Both the position numbers and the translations under genes were made by a program. From positions 62,001 to 126,000 of the forward strand of contig DCFU01000046.1 in the NCBI GenBank assembly GCA_002319795.1: a stretch of DNA of 64,000 nucleotides, given 5' to 3'. Origin of the DNA: Megamonas sp. UBA1796. Lineage in GTDB: Bacteria; Bacillota; Negativicutes; Selenomonadales; Selenomonadaceae. Every line of letters starts with the position of its first letter. Positions within the stretch are counted from its first letter, which is position 1. The notes beneath the pieces were generated by a model. The model was not told where the DNA came from. It made no database searches and worked only from the letters and a program-made list of their open reading frames with translations. This document shows, in pieces, positions 8,109 through 16,453 of the stretch.

Positions 8109-9506
8109 CTATTTTTTCAACACAATCAAAGCACAGCCCACAGAGCGTTCCGCTCCATCGGACGGATTATTCATCACCCGTCCGCCAAGAACCATCTCAC
8201 TGGAACCTCCCCCATCAAAATTCATCGCATCTACCGCACCAAACTTCCTCATGAGTTCACCCATTTCTGTAAGCGTACAACCGATACTGTTATCCTGTCT
8301 GCCATCGACTACCGCTAGTAAAATATGTCCATTCGCCATTATACCAAGCGCCGTTCGTGGTGCACGTCCATTTGTGATATCTCCCGGGAATTGTTCTTCC
8401 TGCGCTGTAACCTGTACATTTCCACTTCTGACAAGTGTCGGACCTGCTCCCATAAGCAAATCGGCTTTATTCCACGGTTCTCCCAAATCCTCACATATAG
8501 TCACTTTATCCCCTACACATACGCCTGTAAAGGCATCACGGGATGAACCATGCACGGAAATAACCACCCCGTTTACTGGTATGGCGGAATTAGCCGAATT
8601 GATTGCCGTAACGCGCCCGCCCTGCACAACGAATTCCCTGCCAAATGCATTTGTTCCGGTTGTACCATCGAAATATCGATTATAAATAATCAGGTTATTT
8701 TCCCCGCGCTCACAATCCACGCCGGATACAGGCACTGTAACCTTACCTATCGTGACCGTACCGTTATAGCCAAAACTTCCGATAGCAGCCGTACCATCCG
8801 GGAAAACTGCAAAACCAGTACGTGTAAAATAGGTCGTACTCACTATGGTTCCATCGATCTTGGTAATACCGATAATCTCACCATCCGGAGCAAAGTAAGA
8901 AGCGTTGATCGCTGCCACCGCACCTGTATCATCTGAAATGCCGCTGACCTTTTCACAGCCAAGTATTTCTCCATTGGCAAGCGCCGGCTGCAATTTATAA
9001 CGGCTGCGGTCGATTTCTAACAGATGTGCCGTAAGCATCCCCCGGCCATCCTTACGGATATATGTCGTATGTTTGAGTCCTGGTGCCGCATCCTCACTTG
9101 TCACACGCTCATATTCCTTAGGGATATCAATAAAGACACGCGCAGGATTCGCCAACTTTTGCACTGTATATGCAGCAGCCCCATTAAGCGAAATCGTCAC
9201 ACGCAGTTTATTTCCGACAGAAGCAAACGATACCTGCCGGATCATATCGCTTTTGATATCTGGCCGACTGGCTATTGAGGCTGCTGTATCAGCAAACTCA
9301 ATGACAATTTCTTTTCCATCCTCCGATTTGGTCACCGTATATTGTGGCGAACCGCTCAAATCAAAAACAATACGGTCCCGTATTTCATTCCCATGAAAAC
9401 GGATTCCCATAAGGCTTCCAGTCTGCGTAGCAGCCATAGCTGCTGCCTGCAGTACAAATATAAAAATAAACGTTGCCACCACGGCTCTGCGAAAAATCAA
9501 CCTCAT
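8109..9506 (-). CDS. AMIN domain + phosphodiester glycosidase (NAGPA) protein
   Basis: 465 residues. After a signal peptide (to AAAMAA, ~26) comes an AMIN-type beta domain (~30-130: RIVFDLSGSPQYTV, VRVTISLNGAA-like strands) that usually binds peptidoglycan or cell-surface polymers. The C-terminal NAGPA domain (~150-463) has the family signatures NASYF, GRAPRTALGI, VVDGRQ and NFDGGGSSEMV. Enzymes of this family cleave sugar phosphodiesters; in bacteria they are thought to act on wall-linked glycopolymers or exopolysaccharide. AGGGGGA lies eight bases before the ATG. It sits between the flagellar operon terminator and two other envelope genes. Confidence 0.88.
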   Translation of the reverse strand: MRLIFRRAVVATFIFIFVLQAAAMAATQTGSLMGIRFHGNEIRDRIVFDLSGSPQYTVTKSEDGKEIVIEFADTAASIASRPDIKSDMIRQVSFASVGNKLRVTISLNGAAAYTVQKLANPARVFIDIPKEYERVTSEDAAPGLKHTTYIRKDGRGMLTAHLLEIDRSRYKLQPALANGEILGCEKVSGISDDTGAVAAINASYFAPDGEIIGITKIDGTIVSTTYFTRTGFAVFPDGTAAIGSFGYNGTVTIGKVTVPVSGVDCERGENNLIIYNRYFDGTTGTNAFGREFVVQGGRVTAINSANSAIPVNGVVISVHGSSRDAFTGVCVGDKVTICEDLGEPWNKADLLMGAGPTLVRSGNVQVTAQEEQFPGDITNGRAPRTALGIMANGHILLAVVDGRQDNSIGCTLTEMGELMRKFGAVDAMNFDGGGSSEMVLGGRVMNNPSDGAERSVGCALIVLKK

Positions 9507-9564
9507 CTCTATTTTCCCCCTAATAATATACCAGTATACATGATGGACATGAAAACCTCCTGTG

Positions 9565-9603
9565 TAAGAAAAAGCCCTCCCCCTTCATAAAGGGGAAGGC
9601 TTT
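9565..9603 (-). terminator. Terminator of the flagellar operon
   Basis: On the minus strand a GC-rich hairpin (AAAGCCTTCCCCTT with an imperfect partner, loop TATGA) is followed by TTTTTCTT. It lies directly after flgJ. Confidence 0.8.
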
Positions 9604-9605
9604 CT

Positions 9606-10037
9606 TCATTTCTTGGCTCCCTGTATAGCGGCTCCGCTTTGCTGCTTCATCTGTCGATAAAGCATATCGGCAAGGCCAACTCCGCCAGAAGCCGCTGCCT
9701 GTTTCATAACTGCAGAATCCCTCATAGATTCCAAAATGTTATCCGCATTTGACTCACCAAAAAGGCTGTCCTTGGGAACGGTTTCCCGCATCTGCTTATA
9801 CATCATATCCATGAACATTTCCTCAAAACCTGTGCAGACCTCCCGAAGCTTCTTATCCTGTGCCGCAGATTTCTCTGCAGACACCGTTCCGGACGCTCCC
9901 TGTACATCATTTAAATTTGTCTGTGCCTTCTTCAGCACATCAGCAAACTGTGCAGCGTCAGCTGCCACTTTTGCGTTATCATAGGAGGTTTGTCCTGCAG
10001 TCGACTGTGCGGCTGCATTAATTGCATCCATCTGCAT
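9606..10037 (-). CDS. flgJ: Flagellar rod-binding protein FlgJ (rod domain only)
   Basis: 143 residues. The C-terminal half is the conserved rod-binding domain: LREVCTGFEEMFMDMMYKQMRETVP, then SMRDSAVMKQAAASGGVGLADMLYRQM. The muramidase/glucosaminidase domain present in enterobacterial FlgJ is absent, so wall opening for the rod must come from another enzyme. It caps the assembling rod in the periplasm. GGGAGGTGA precedes the ATG. It is last in the mbl-flgF-G-A-H-I-J run, 12 bases after flgI, and a terminator follows. Confidence 0.92.
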   Translation of the reverse strand: MQMDAINAAAQSTAGQTSYDNAKVAADAAQFADVLKKAQTNLNDVQGASGTVSAEKSAAQDKKLREVCTGFEEMFMDMMYKQMRETVPKDSLFGESNADNILESMRDSAVMKQAAASGGVGLADMLYRQMKQQSGAAIQGAKK

Positions 10038-10049
10038 AAGATCACCTCC

Positions 10050-11156
10050 CTAAATGATTTCCAAATCTGCGTGCAAGGCCCCAGATGCTTTTATAGCCTG
10101 CAGTATGGATATGATATCCCGCGGTGTTGCCCCTACCGCATTGAGTGCACCTACGATATCACTGATATTTGCCGTAGCTGGCAGCACAATCGTATTTGCC
10201 TTATCCTCTTTTACATTCACAGCCGTATTCTTGGTAACAATCGTACTTCCATAGCTGAACGGTGCCGGCTGGCTTACATCCGTATCCTTCTGAATACTGA
10301 TTGAAAGTCCGCCCTGCGCAATAGCCACATCATCGACAGAAACATTTCCACCCATGACGATAGTGCCCGTACGCTCATTCACCACAACCTTCGCAGCATT
10401 GTCGGGTGTCACAGAAAGCTCTTCCAGACTGGATACGAAACCTACGATATTCCCCCGATAAAAAGACGGTACCGTCAAATCGATACGTCCCGGATTCGAT
10501 GCCTTGGCTATACTGCCAAATTGTGAATTAATCGCCTGCGCAATACGGGAAGCTGTCGTAAAATCGGGCTTCGATAACGAAAGGGATAACGCTCCATCTG
10601 TACCGATCTCATCCTCGACGTTATGCTCGACAATTGCACCGTTTGGCGTCGTACCGACTGTAGGGAAATTCTTTTGCGCCGAACTCCCCCCCTGACCTGC
10701 CGTGAAACCGCCTGTCGATACAGCCCCTTGTGCAACTGCGTAGACCGTGCCATTACCAGCCTTCAAAGGTGTTTGAACTAATGTCCCGCCCTGAATGCTC
10801 TTCGCATCACCAATAGAAGATATCGTAGTGTCTATGGTATCTCCCTCACGCACGAACGGCGGCAGTGTCGCCGTAACAAGAACAGCCGCCACATTCTTCG
10901 GTTTCAGGGACGTCGTATCAATGGCCACGCCAAAGGACTTCAACATATTCCCTATGGATTGTAATGTCTCTATTGTTTTATTCGAATCGCCTGTGCCATT
11001 GAGTCCTACAACCAGCCCGTAACCTACAAGTTGGTTTGAACGTACTCCCTGCACTTTCGCAATATCCTTAATACGCGTAGTGGCGGATTCCGCAAAAGCA
11101 GTACCTGCCAAAAGCAGGCACAGTAAAACCGCCAGGAACGCTGTGATTTTTTTCAT
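10050..11156 (-). CDS. flgI: Flagellar P-ring protein FlgI
   Basis: 368 residues from the ATG of MKKITAFL, preceded by GGAGG at eight bases; a longer open frame runs back into flgH but has no better start. Signal peptide to TAFA (~19). Family signatures: RIKDIAKVQGVRSNQLVGYGLVVGL..GTGD, a GGTLVQTPL segment, and DIISILQAIKASGALHADLEII at the end. It forms the P ring in the peptidoglycan layer. Its presence with FlgH shows that the flagellum crosses an outer membrane. It lies 25 bases after flgH in the same operon. Confidence 0.97.
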   Translation of the reverse strand: MKKITAFLAVLLCLLLAGTAFAESATTRIKDIAKVQGVRSNQLVGYGLVVGLNGTGDSNKTIETLQSIGNMLKSFGVAIDTTSLKPKNVAAVLVTATLPPFVREGDTIDTTISSIGDAKSIQGGTLVQTPLKAGNGTVYAVAQGAVSTGGFTAGQGGSSAQKNFPTVGTTPNGAIVEHNVEDEIGTDGALSLSLSKPDFTTASRIAQAINSQFGSIAKASNPGRIDLTVPSFYRGNIVGFVSSLEELSVTPDNAAKVVVNERTGTIVMGGNVSVDDVAIAQGGLSISIQKDTDVSQPAPFSYGSTIVTKNTAVNVKEDKANTIVLPATANISDIVGALNAVGATPRDIISILQAIKASGALHADLEII

Positions 11157-11181
11157 ATCCATACCCTCCAAATACGCAGTC

Positions 11182-11781
11182 TTAAAAAAGAATATTGAAG
11201 ATCTGCGTGAGGATTCCCTGTCTCTGCTTGGCATTGAGAGGGCCCTTACCATCAAATTTCAGTGTAGCATTGGCAACCAATGAAGACGACACTGTATTTT
11301 TGGCTGATACATCATCCTGACGCACTACACCCTTGAGCGTAATTTTATGTTCATCACGATTCTGCCAAATAGACTGGGTCCCTTCAACCACCATATTGCC
11401 GTTTGGCTGTACCTCGGTAACGGTCACAGTCAGCTTACCAGTAACTGCATTCGCATCCTTCGCGGCCCCTGTGGCCTTAAAGCTGTCTGAGCCACTTGCC
11501 GAGGCGGCTACCAGAAAATCAAAAATCCCCGTACCAGCATTTAGAGTCTGACTACCAGACTTTGAATTCGTATTCGACTTCGTCGCTGTCGCTGTAGTCG
11601 ATTCATTGATAACAATTGTAAGAATATCACCAACCTTCGAAGCCTTACGATCCGCAAAGATATTTGAAGAAGATCCTCCATCATAAAGCCACAACGACTG
11701 CGCAAAGGCCTCTGTCGGTCCCCATACTGTCACCAAGCTCACAAAGCATAAGAGCACCACGCCTTTTACTATCCAGTTCAT
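11182..11781 (-). CDS. flgH: Flagellar L-ring protein FlgH (no lipobox)
   Basis: 199 residues, compared with ~230 in enterobacteria. Signatures: SLWLYDGGSSSNIFADRKAS..GDILTIVINESTTATA, GKLTVTVTEVQPNGNMVVEG, and the C-terminal GPLNAKQRQGILTQIFNILF. It forms the outer-membrane L ring. Proteobacterial FlgH is a lipoprotein with an LxxC lipobox; here the signal peptide ends AFA/QS with no cysteine at the cleavage site, so cleavage is by signal peptidase I and the ring is held without a lipid anchor. GGGGTGAAG precedes the ATG; flgA ends six bases upstream. Confidence 0.96.
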   Translation of the reverse strand: MNWIVKGVVLLCFVSLVTVWGPTEAFAQSLWLYDGGSSSNIFADRKASKVGDILTIVINESTTATATKSNTNSKSGSQTLNAGTGIFDFLVAASASGSDSFKATGAAKDANAVTGKLTVTVTEVQPNGNMVVEGTQSIWQNRDEHKITLKGVVRQDDVSAKNTVSSSLVANATLKFDGKGPLNAKQRQGILTQIFNILF

Positions 11782-11787
11782 ATCTCT

Positions 11788-12540
11788 TCACCCCGCATCA
11801 CTCTGCAAAACCTCTACCGTCGCAGTATCTACGACTCGTGCCTGCAATATTTTACCTGACTTCACATTACGCACACGAATCACCGCACCTACCCGCCCAT
11901 GCTGCAAAGCTATGCCATCCATTTTGGCAAAGATACCATTCATCTTTGCCACGATAGCTACCTGCGCTCCGTTATCAAAGATAACCGGATTCCGAAGCAT
12001 ATTCTGGGTAAGCAAAGTTCCCTCACGTATAAGCTGATTTGGCACATGCCCCACTACATCAGCCGTTTTCGTAAAATATTTCGTCTGTATAGCCGCAATT
12101 TCACGCTCTTCCATGCGCAGATCCGCTTCTGTGAGCAATTGCTCTGGCACTAAATTATGAACTGCTATGGCAAGTGCTTCATATACATGTACGCGCACAG
12201 AACAAACACATTGGCGAAACGGCACACCATCAACGCTCACCGCAACATTGACGGGCATCATACCCCCATAACGCAGACCATTGGGCAGAGAAACATCATA
12301 GCTCAACGCCCCCTCAGGCGTACGAAGTATACGTGGCACCCGTACGATATCAATCGTATGCCGCCGTTTTTCCCCTGCCTCGGAAAGTGCCTGCTCGACA
12401 CGATCGGTAACTAAAGAAGCAAATATCGTCGACTCAATGGTTTGAGGATACAAGTCCTCTGTTGTCATACTATAGGCCTGAACGCCTGCCGGACAGAGCC
12501 ACAACAAACTACCAAGAAACAATACCGCCAGACGCTTCAT
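11788..12540 (-). CDS. flgA: P-ring assembly chaperone FlgA
   Basis: About 250 residues. The ATG overlaps the flgG stop (TGATG), showing translational coupling; a GTG one codon earlier is less likely. Signal peptide to VQAYS (~24). The C-terminal half has the SAF/FlgA pattern: LVPEQLLTEADLRMEEREI, then LIREGTLLTQNML and IRVRNVKSGKILQARVVDTATVEV. FlgA acts in the periplasm to assemble FlgI monomers into the P ring, and its gene lies just upstream of flgH-flgI here. Confidence 0.93.
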   Translation of the reverse strand: MKRLAVLFLGSLLWLCPAGVQAYSMTTEDLYPQTIESTIFASLVTDRVEQALSEAGEKRRHTIDIVRVPRILRTPEGALSYDVSLPNGLRYGGMMPVNVAVSVDGVPFRQCVCSVRVHVYEALAIAVHNLVPEQLLTEADLRMEEREIAAIQTKYFTKTADVVGHVPNQLIREGTLLTQNMLRNPVIFDNGAQVAIVAKMNGIFAKMDGIALQHGRVGAVIRVRNVKSGKILQARVVDTATVEVLQSDAG

Positions 12541-13334
12541 CACCGCTTCAGCCCATTCGCAATCTCCAGCATGGAATCCGATGTAGTAATCGCCTTGGAA
12601 TTCGTTTCATACGCACGCTGCGCGATAATCATATTGACCATTTCTTCGACAATCTGGACATTTGACATCTCAAGTGTACTCTGCATAAGCGTACCCGCAC
12701 CATCTTCTCCCGGATTACCGTCAATAGCATCTCCCGAAGCATCCGAAGGAACAAAAAGATTCTTACCAACCGCGGTTAATCCCGAAGGATTTAAAAAACG
12801 TGACAGCGTAATCTGCCCAACCACATTCGAAGCCGTATTGCCAGCTGGCTTGTCCGAAACCTGCCCATCGCTGGCAATAACTATTGTATCACTCGGAGCC
12901 GTTGCATCAAGCTGGATATTATCTGCAAGCATATAACCATCCGTTGTGACCAGATTACGGTTCGAATCAATTTTCAAGCTTCCATCCCTCGTATAAGCTG
13001 TCGTACCATCCGGCAGTGTCACGCGAAAAAACCCGTCACCCTGAATAGCGACATCTGTCGGTACCCCGGTGTTTTGTGCAGATCCCTGGGTAAAGATACG
13101 GTTGGTAGCCGACAAACGAGCGCCAAGACCCACCTGCAGCCCTGTAGGATATTGCGAATCCGCTCCGCTGGCAGCACCGGCATCACGCATAGTCTGATAC
13201 ATAAGATCCTGAAACTCCGCCCGTTGTTTCTTATTGCCCGTCGTATTAACATTCGCTATATTATTTGAAATAACATCCATATGATCCTGCTGTGCCTCCA
13301 TACCGGAAGCAGCCGACCAAAGAGCCCTCATCAT
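12540..13334 (-). CDS. flgG: Flagellar distal rod protein FlgG
   Basis: 264 residues, the usual FlgG size. N-terminal rod motif ALWSAASGMEAQQDHMDVISNNIANVNT; central GDGFFRVTLPDG; C-terminal EMSNVQIVEEMVNMIIAQRAYETNSKAI..SDSMLEIANGL. It builds the distal rod between the P/L rings and the hook. In Bacillus the equivalent pair is flhO-flhP after mbl, and the same order (mbl, flgF, flgG) holds here. AGGAG precedes the ATG at ten bases. It overlaps flgA by one base. Confidence 0.96.
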   Translation of the reverse strand: MMRALWSAASGMEAQQDHMDVISNNIANVNTTGNKKQRAEFQDLMYQTMRDAGAASGADSQYPTGLQVGLGARLSATNRIFTQGSAQNTGVPTDVAIQGDGFFRVTLPDGTTAYTRDGSLKIDSNRNLVTTDGYMLADNIQLDATAPSDTIVIASDGQVSDKPAGNTASNVVGQITLSRFLNPSGLTAVGKNLFVPSDASGDAIDGNPGEDGAGTLMQSTLEMSNVQIVEEMVNMIIAQRAYETNSKAITTSDSMLEIANGLKR

Positions 13335-13414
13335 AATACAAAATCTCCTGTCTGCTTAAAATTAAAATTGAATTCCTATTAAGATATATCGTAAAAAAAA
13401 ACCAATCCCTTAAA

Positions 13415-14212
13415 TCAAGTCATTCTTCCCACTTCATTTACAGACTTATCAAGCATCGAATCCTGCGTCGTCACTGCTTTAGAGCCGGCTTCATACATGC
13501 GGTAATTATTAATGAGTGATACCATATCGGCAATCACATTGACATTGGAATGCTCCAGCATCCCCTGCTGAATCTCACCCGCAGCAGGCTGCGGCTGCGC
13601 ACCATTCTGCGTATAGTATAGATTGTTCCCCTGCTTCAGTAAATTCCTGTTATCATTGAACTGCACAAATTGCAGCTGATCCACCTGCTGATGATTCACA
13701 AAAATCTCGCCTTTGGTCCCAAATTGTACATTCGTTGCATTCCCCGGCAGCGTAACAGGCCGTCCCTGCCTGTCTAATACGGCTTGTCCATCTACTGTCT
13801 CAAGCTGTCCTGCAGCCGAACGATAAAAATTCCCAGCACGTGTATAACGTACCCCCTGCGGTGTCTGTACAGCAAAGTAGCCCGAACCCGATATAGCGAG
13901 ATCCAGCGGATTTCCCGTTATCTGCATGCTGCCCTGCGCAAAGTCTGTCGCAATACCTCGCGTATAAGACCCAAGCCCAAGTTGCCCGACGACCGGAGCC
14001 TCTGTACCCACTGAAAAGCCCTTGAAGGAAGTCACATTATCCGCTGAATTATCATTGATTCGTCGAATGAGCATAGGCTCAAACTCTCCCGAAAGAGCCT
14101 GATCCTTCTTAAACGCCGTAGAACTTGCATTGGCAAGGTTATTTGCTATCGTATCCGTACGCGTCATTTCCGTAACCATCCCAGCTGCTGCCGTATAAAG
14201 GCCACGCCACAT
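13415..14212 (-). CDS. flgF: Flagellar proximal rod protein FlgF (FlhO-type)
   Basis: About 265 residues starting at MWRGLYTAAAGM, with GGAG eight bases upstream (an in-frame GTG three codons earlier has none). Rod signatures: RTDTIANNLANASSTAFKKD at the N-terminus, ISGSGYFAVQTPQGVRYTRAG centrally, and LEHSNVNVIADMVSLINNYRMYEAGSKAV at the C-terminus. It lies 80 bases before flgG and about 55 after mbl. FlgF and FlgG are paralogues; the assignment follows gene order and the shorter central domain. Confidence 0.9.
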   Translation of the reverse strand: MWRGLYTAAAGMVTEMTRTDTIANNLANASSTAFKKDQALSGEFEPMLIRRINDNSADNVTSFKGFSVGTEAPVVGQLGLGSYTRGIATDFAQGSMQITGNPLDLAISGSGYFAVQTPQGVRYTRAGNFYRSAAGQLETVDGQAVLDRQGRPVTLPGNATNVQFGTKGEIFVNHQQVDQLQFVQFNDNRNLLKQGNNLYYTQNGAQPQPAAGEIQQGMLEHSNVNVIADMVSLINNYRMYEAGSKAVTTQDSMLDKSVNEVGRMT

Positions 14213-14267
14213 CCCTATCACTCCATTATTTAAAATTTACCTTATAAATATTTATATATTCTCCATT

Positions 14268-15293
14268 TTATTTTAGTTTCCTATGGACATTTGTCGCTAT
14301 ACCATCGAACTTTCCTACGCATTCTAAAGCTTTGCCGGTACCCAAAGCCACACAGGACAATGGATCATCGGCAAGACAAGTCGGTATCTGCGTCTCCCGG
14401 CGAATCAGTTCAGCAAGGCCATAAAGCATAGACCCTCCACCCGTAAGAACAATACCGCGATCCATGATATCAGCTGCCAGCTCCGGTGGAGTTTCCTCCA
14501 ACACCTTCTTCACACAATCCACAATGCTCGTAACCGACAGATGAAGTGCCTCGCTAATCTGATCTGTCGTCACACAGATCGTTTTTGGCAGACCGGATAA
14601 CATATCCCGGCCGCGTACCTCCATGTGTTCCTCGCGCGCCCCCTTAAACGCTGCCCCAATATTTATCTTGATATTCTCAGCGGTACGCTCACCAATCATA
14701 AGACTGAACTCACGTTTAATATAATCGATAATAGATTTGTCAAAAAGATCTCCAGCCACACGCAGGCTTGCACTCGTGACAGGCCCGCCCAGACTGATGA
14801 CTGCAATATCCGTGGTACCTCCGCCGATATCTACAACCATCGAGCCGCACGGCTCTGAAATGTCGAGTCCTGCTCCCAATGCTGCCGCCAGAGGTTCTTC
14901 AATCAGCTGCGTATGCCGTGCACCCGCCTGTTCGGCAGCCTCCTGCACTGCACGCTGCTCCACTTTCGTGACACCGGATGGAATGCATATCATAATACGT
15001 GGACGAAACACAAAACTATGTCCCATGACTTTTTCAATAAAATGCCGCAACATGCTCTCCGTAATATCATAATCGGCTATGACCCCGTCGCGCAGAGGCC
15101 TTATAGCTACGATATTACCCGGTGTACGGCCAATCATGCGCCGTGCTTCTTCACCAACCGCCAATACACGATTGGTGTCCCGGTCGATCGCCACAACCGA
15201 AGGTTCACGCAGAACAATCCCCTTGCCCTTTATATAAATAAGGACATTTGCCGTCCCCAGATCAATTCCTATATCAGTCCCAAAACCAAACAT
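14268..15293 (-). CDS. mbl: Actin-like rod-shape protein Mbl/MreB
   Basis: About 341 residues from MFGFGTDIGIDLGTAN, the standard MreB-family start; AAGGGGA lies ten bases upstream, and a TTG frame extension of seven codons is unlikely. ATP-binding motifs: DIGIDLGTANVLIY (phosphate 1), SMVVDIGGGTTDIAVISLGG (phosphate 2) and MDRGIVLTGGGSMLYGL (adenosine). It forms membrane-bound filaments that guide lateral wall growth. The name Mbl rather than MreB rests on the mbl-flhO-flhP order known from Bacillus; no mreC/mreD follow. Confidence 0.9.
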   Translation of the reverse strand: MFGFGTDIGIDLGTANVLIYIKGKGIVLREPSVVAIDRDTNRVLAVGEEARRMIGRTPGNIVAIRPLRDGVIADYDITESMLRHFIEKVMGHSFVFRPRIMICIPSGVTKVEQRAVQEAAEQAGARHTQLIEEPLAAALGAGLDISEPCGSMVVDIGGGTTDIAVISLGGPVTSASLRVAGDLFDKSIIDYIKREFSLMIGERTAENIKINIGAAFKGAREEHMEVRGRDMLSGLPKTICVTTDQISEALHLSVTSIVDCVKKVLEETPPELAADIMDRGIVLTGGGSMLYGLAELIRRETQIPTCLADDPLSCVALGTGKALECVGKFDGIATNVHRKLK

Positions 15294-15479
15294 AAGTTGA
15301 AATTCCCCTTCCAAAACGAGTTAAAGGTAACCTGCACGCATCTACTTTTAATTATAGCGCATCCCAGACAATAAAAAATGAAAATTAATGTATAATAGAA
15401 CTTTTTTACCGACATAATATAAATATAATATAAATCCAAAATCATTACAATAGAAATCCGGAAATGAACCATGTTTTCC

Positions 15480-15520
15480 TAAAAAAAATAACAGCTCAGG
15501 CAAAAACCTGAGCTGTTATT
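15480..15520 (-). terminator. Terminator of sucCD
   Basis: A perfect 14-bp stem (AATAACAGCTCAGG with its complement), six-base loop, then a run of seven or more T on the minus strand, 17 bases after the sucD stop. Confidence 0.92.
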
Positions 15521-15536
15521 ATTTCCTGCTATAAAA

Positions 15537-16439
15537 TTAGCAAGTATGACACTCGTCATAAATACCTGCTTTTTTGAGCGTACTTACGACTGTCTCACCG
15601 ATATGAGCTACCGTATCAGCAACCTCGATGCCAACTGCATTAAGTGCCTTAATCTTATCAGCCGCAGTGCCCTTGCCGCCAGAAATGATTGCACCGGCAT
15701 GGCCCATGCGTTTGCCCGGAGGCGCCTGACGACCACTAATGAAAGCAGCAACCGGCTTTTTCATGTTGGCCTGAATCCATTTAGCAGCATCTTCCTCAGC
15801 CGTACCACCAATTTCGCCGATCATGAGAACAGACTTGGTATCGTCATCTTCATTAAACAGCTTGAGTGCATCAATAAAGTCCGTGCCCTTAATCGGATCA
15901 CCGCCGATACCGATGGCCGTTGTCTGGCCTATACCAGCTGCAGAAAGCTGGAATGTAGCCTCATATGTAAGTGTGCCAGAACGGGATATAACACCGACAT
16001 GGCCTTTCTTATGGATATAGCCCGGGATGATACCAAGCTTGCACGCATCGGTTGTAAGGATTCCTGGGCAATTTGGTCCAACGAGGCGCGTCTTCTTGCC
16101 TTCCATATAACGACGAATCTTAATCATATCCATAACCGGGATATGCTCCGTGATGCAGACAACGAGATCAAGGCCTGCGTCCACACCCTCGAGAATAGAA
16201 TCTGCAGCAAACCGGGCCGGCACATAAACAACCGATGCTGTAGCACCAGTCGCATCCACTGCATCCTTTACCGTATTGAATACCGGAACTCCCTCAACCA
16301 TCTGGCCAGCCTTGCCCGGTGTAACGCCTGCAACGATCTTCGTGCCATATGCAAGCATCTGCTTCGTATGAAATGTTGCGGCCTTGCCCGTAATACCCTG
16401 GACAACTACCTTTGTATTTTTATCTACCAAAATTCCCAT
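15537..16439 (-). CDS. sucD: Succinyl-CoA ligase alpha subunit
   Basis: 300 residues from MGILVDKNTKVVVQGITGK, with GGGAGG eight bases upstream. CoA-binding Rossmann domain at the N-terminus (GITGKAATFHTKQML). The phosphorylated histidine is H247 in GKRMGHAGAI, matching E. coli H246. LVGPNCPGI and GIGGDPIKGTDF are conserved. It interconverts succinyl-CoA and succinate with nucleotide phosphorylation. In a propionate/succinate-forming anaerobe it may run in either direction. It is co-transcribed after sucC, 14 bases apart. Confidence 0.97.
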   Translation of the reverse strand: MGILVDKNTKVVVQGITGKAATFHTKQMLAYGTKIVAGVTPGKAGQMVEGVPVFNTVKDAVDATGATASVVYVPARFAADSILEGVDAGLDLVVCITEHIPVMDMIKIRRYMEGKKTRLVGPNCPGILTTDACKLGIIPGYIHKKGHVGVISRSGTLTYEATFQLSAAGIGQTTAIGIGGDPIKGTDFIDALKLFNEDDDTKSVLMIGEIGGTAEEDAAKWIQANMKKPVAAFISGRQAPPGKRMGHAGAIISGGKGTAADKIKALNAVGIEVADTVAHIGETVVSTLKKAGIYDECHTC

Positions 16440-16453
16440 TGTTACGGCCTCCC

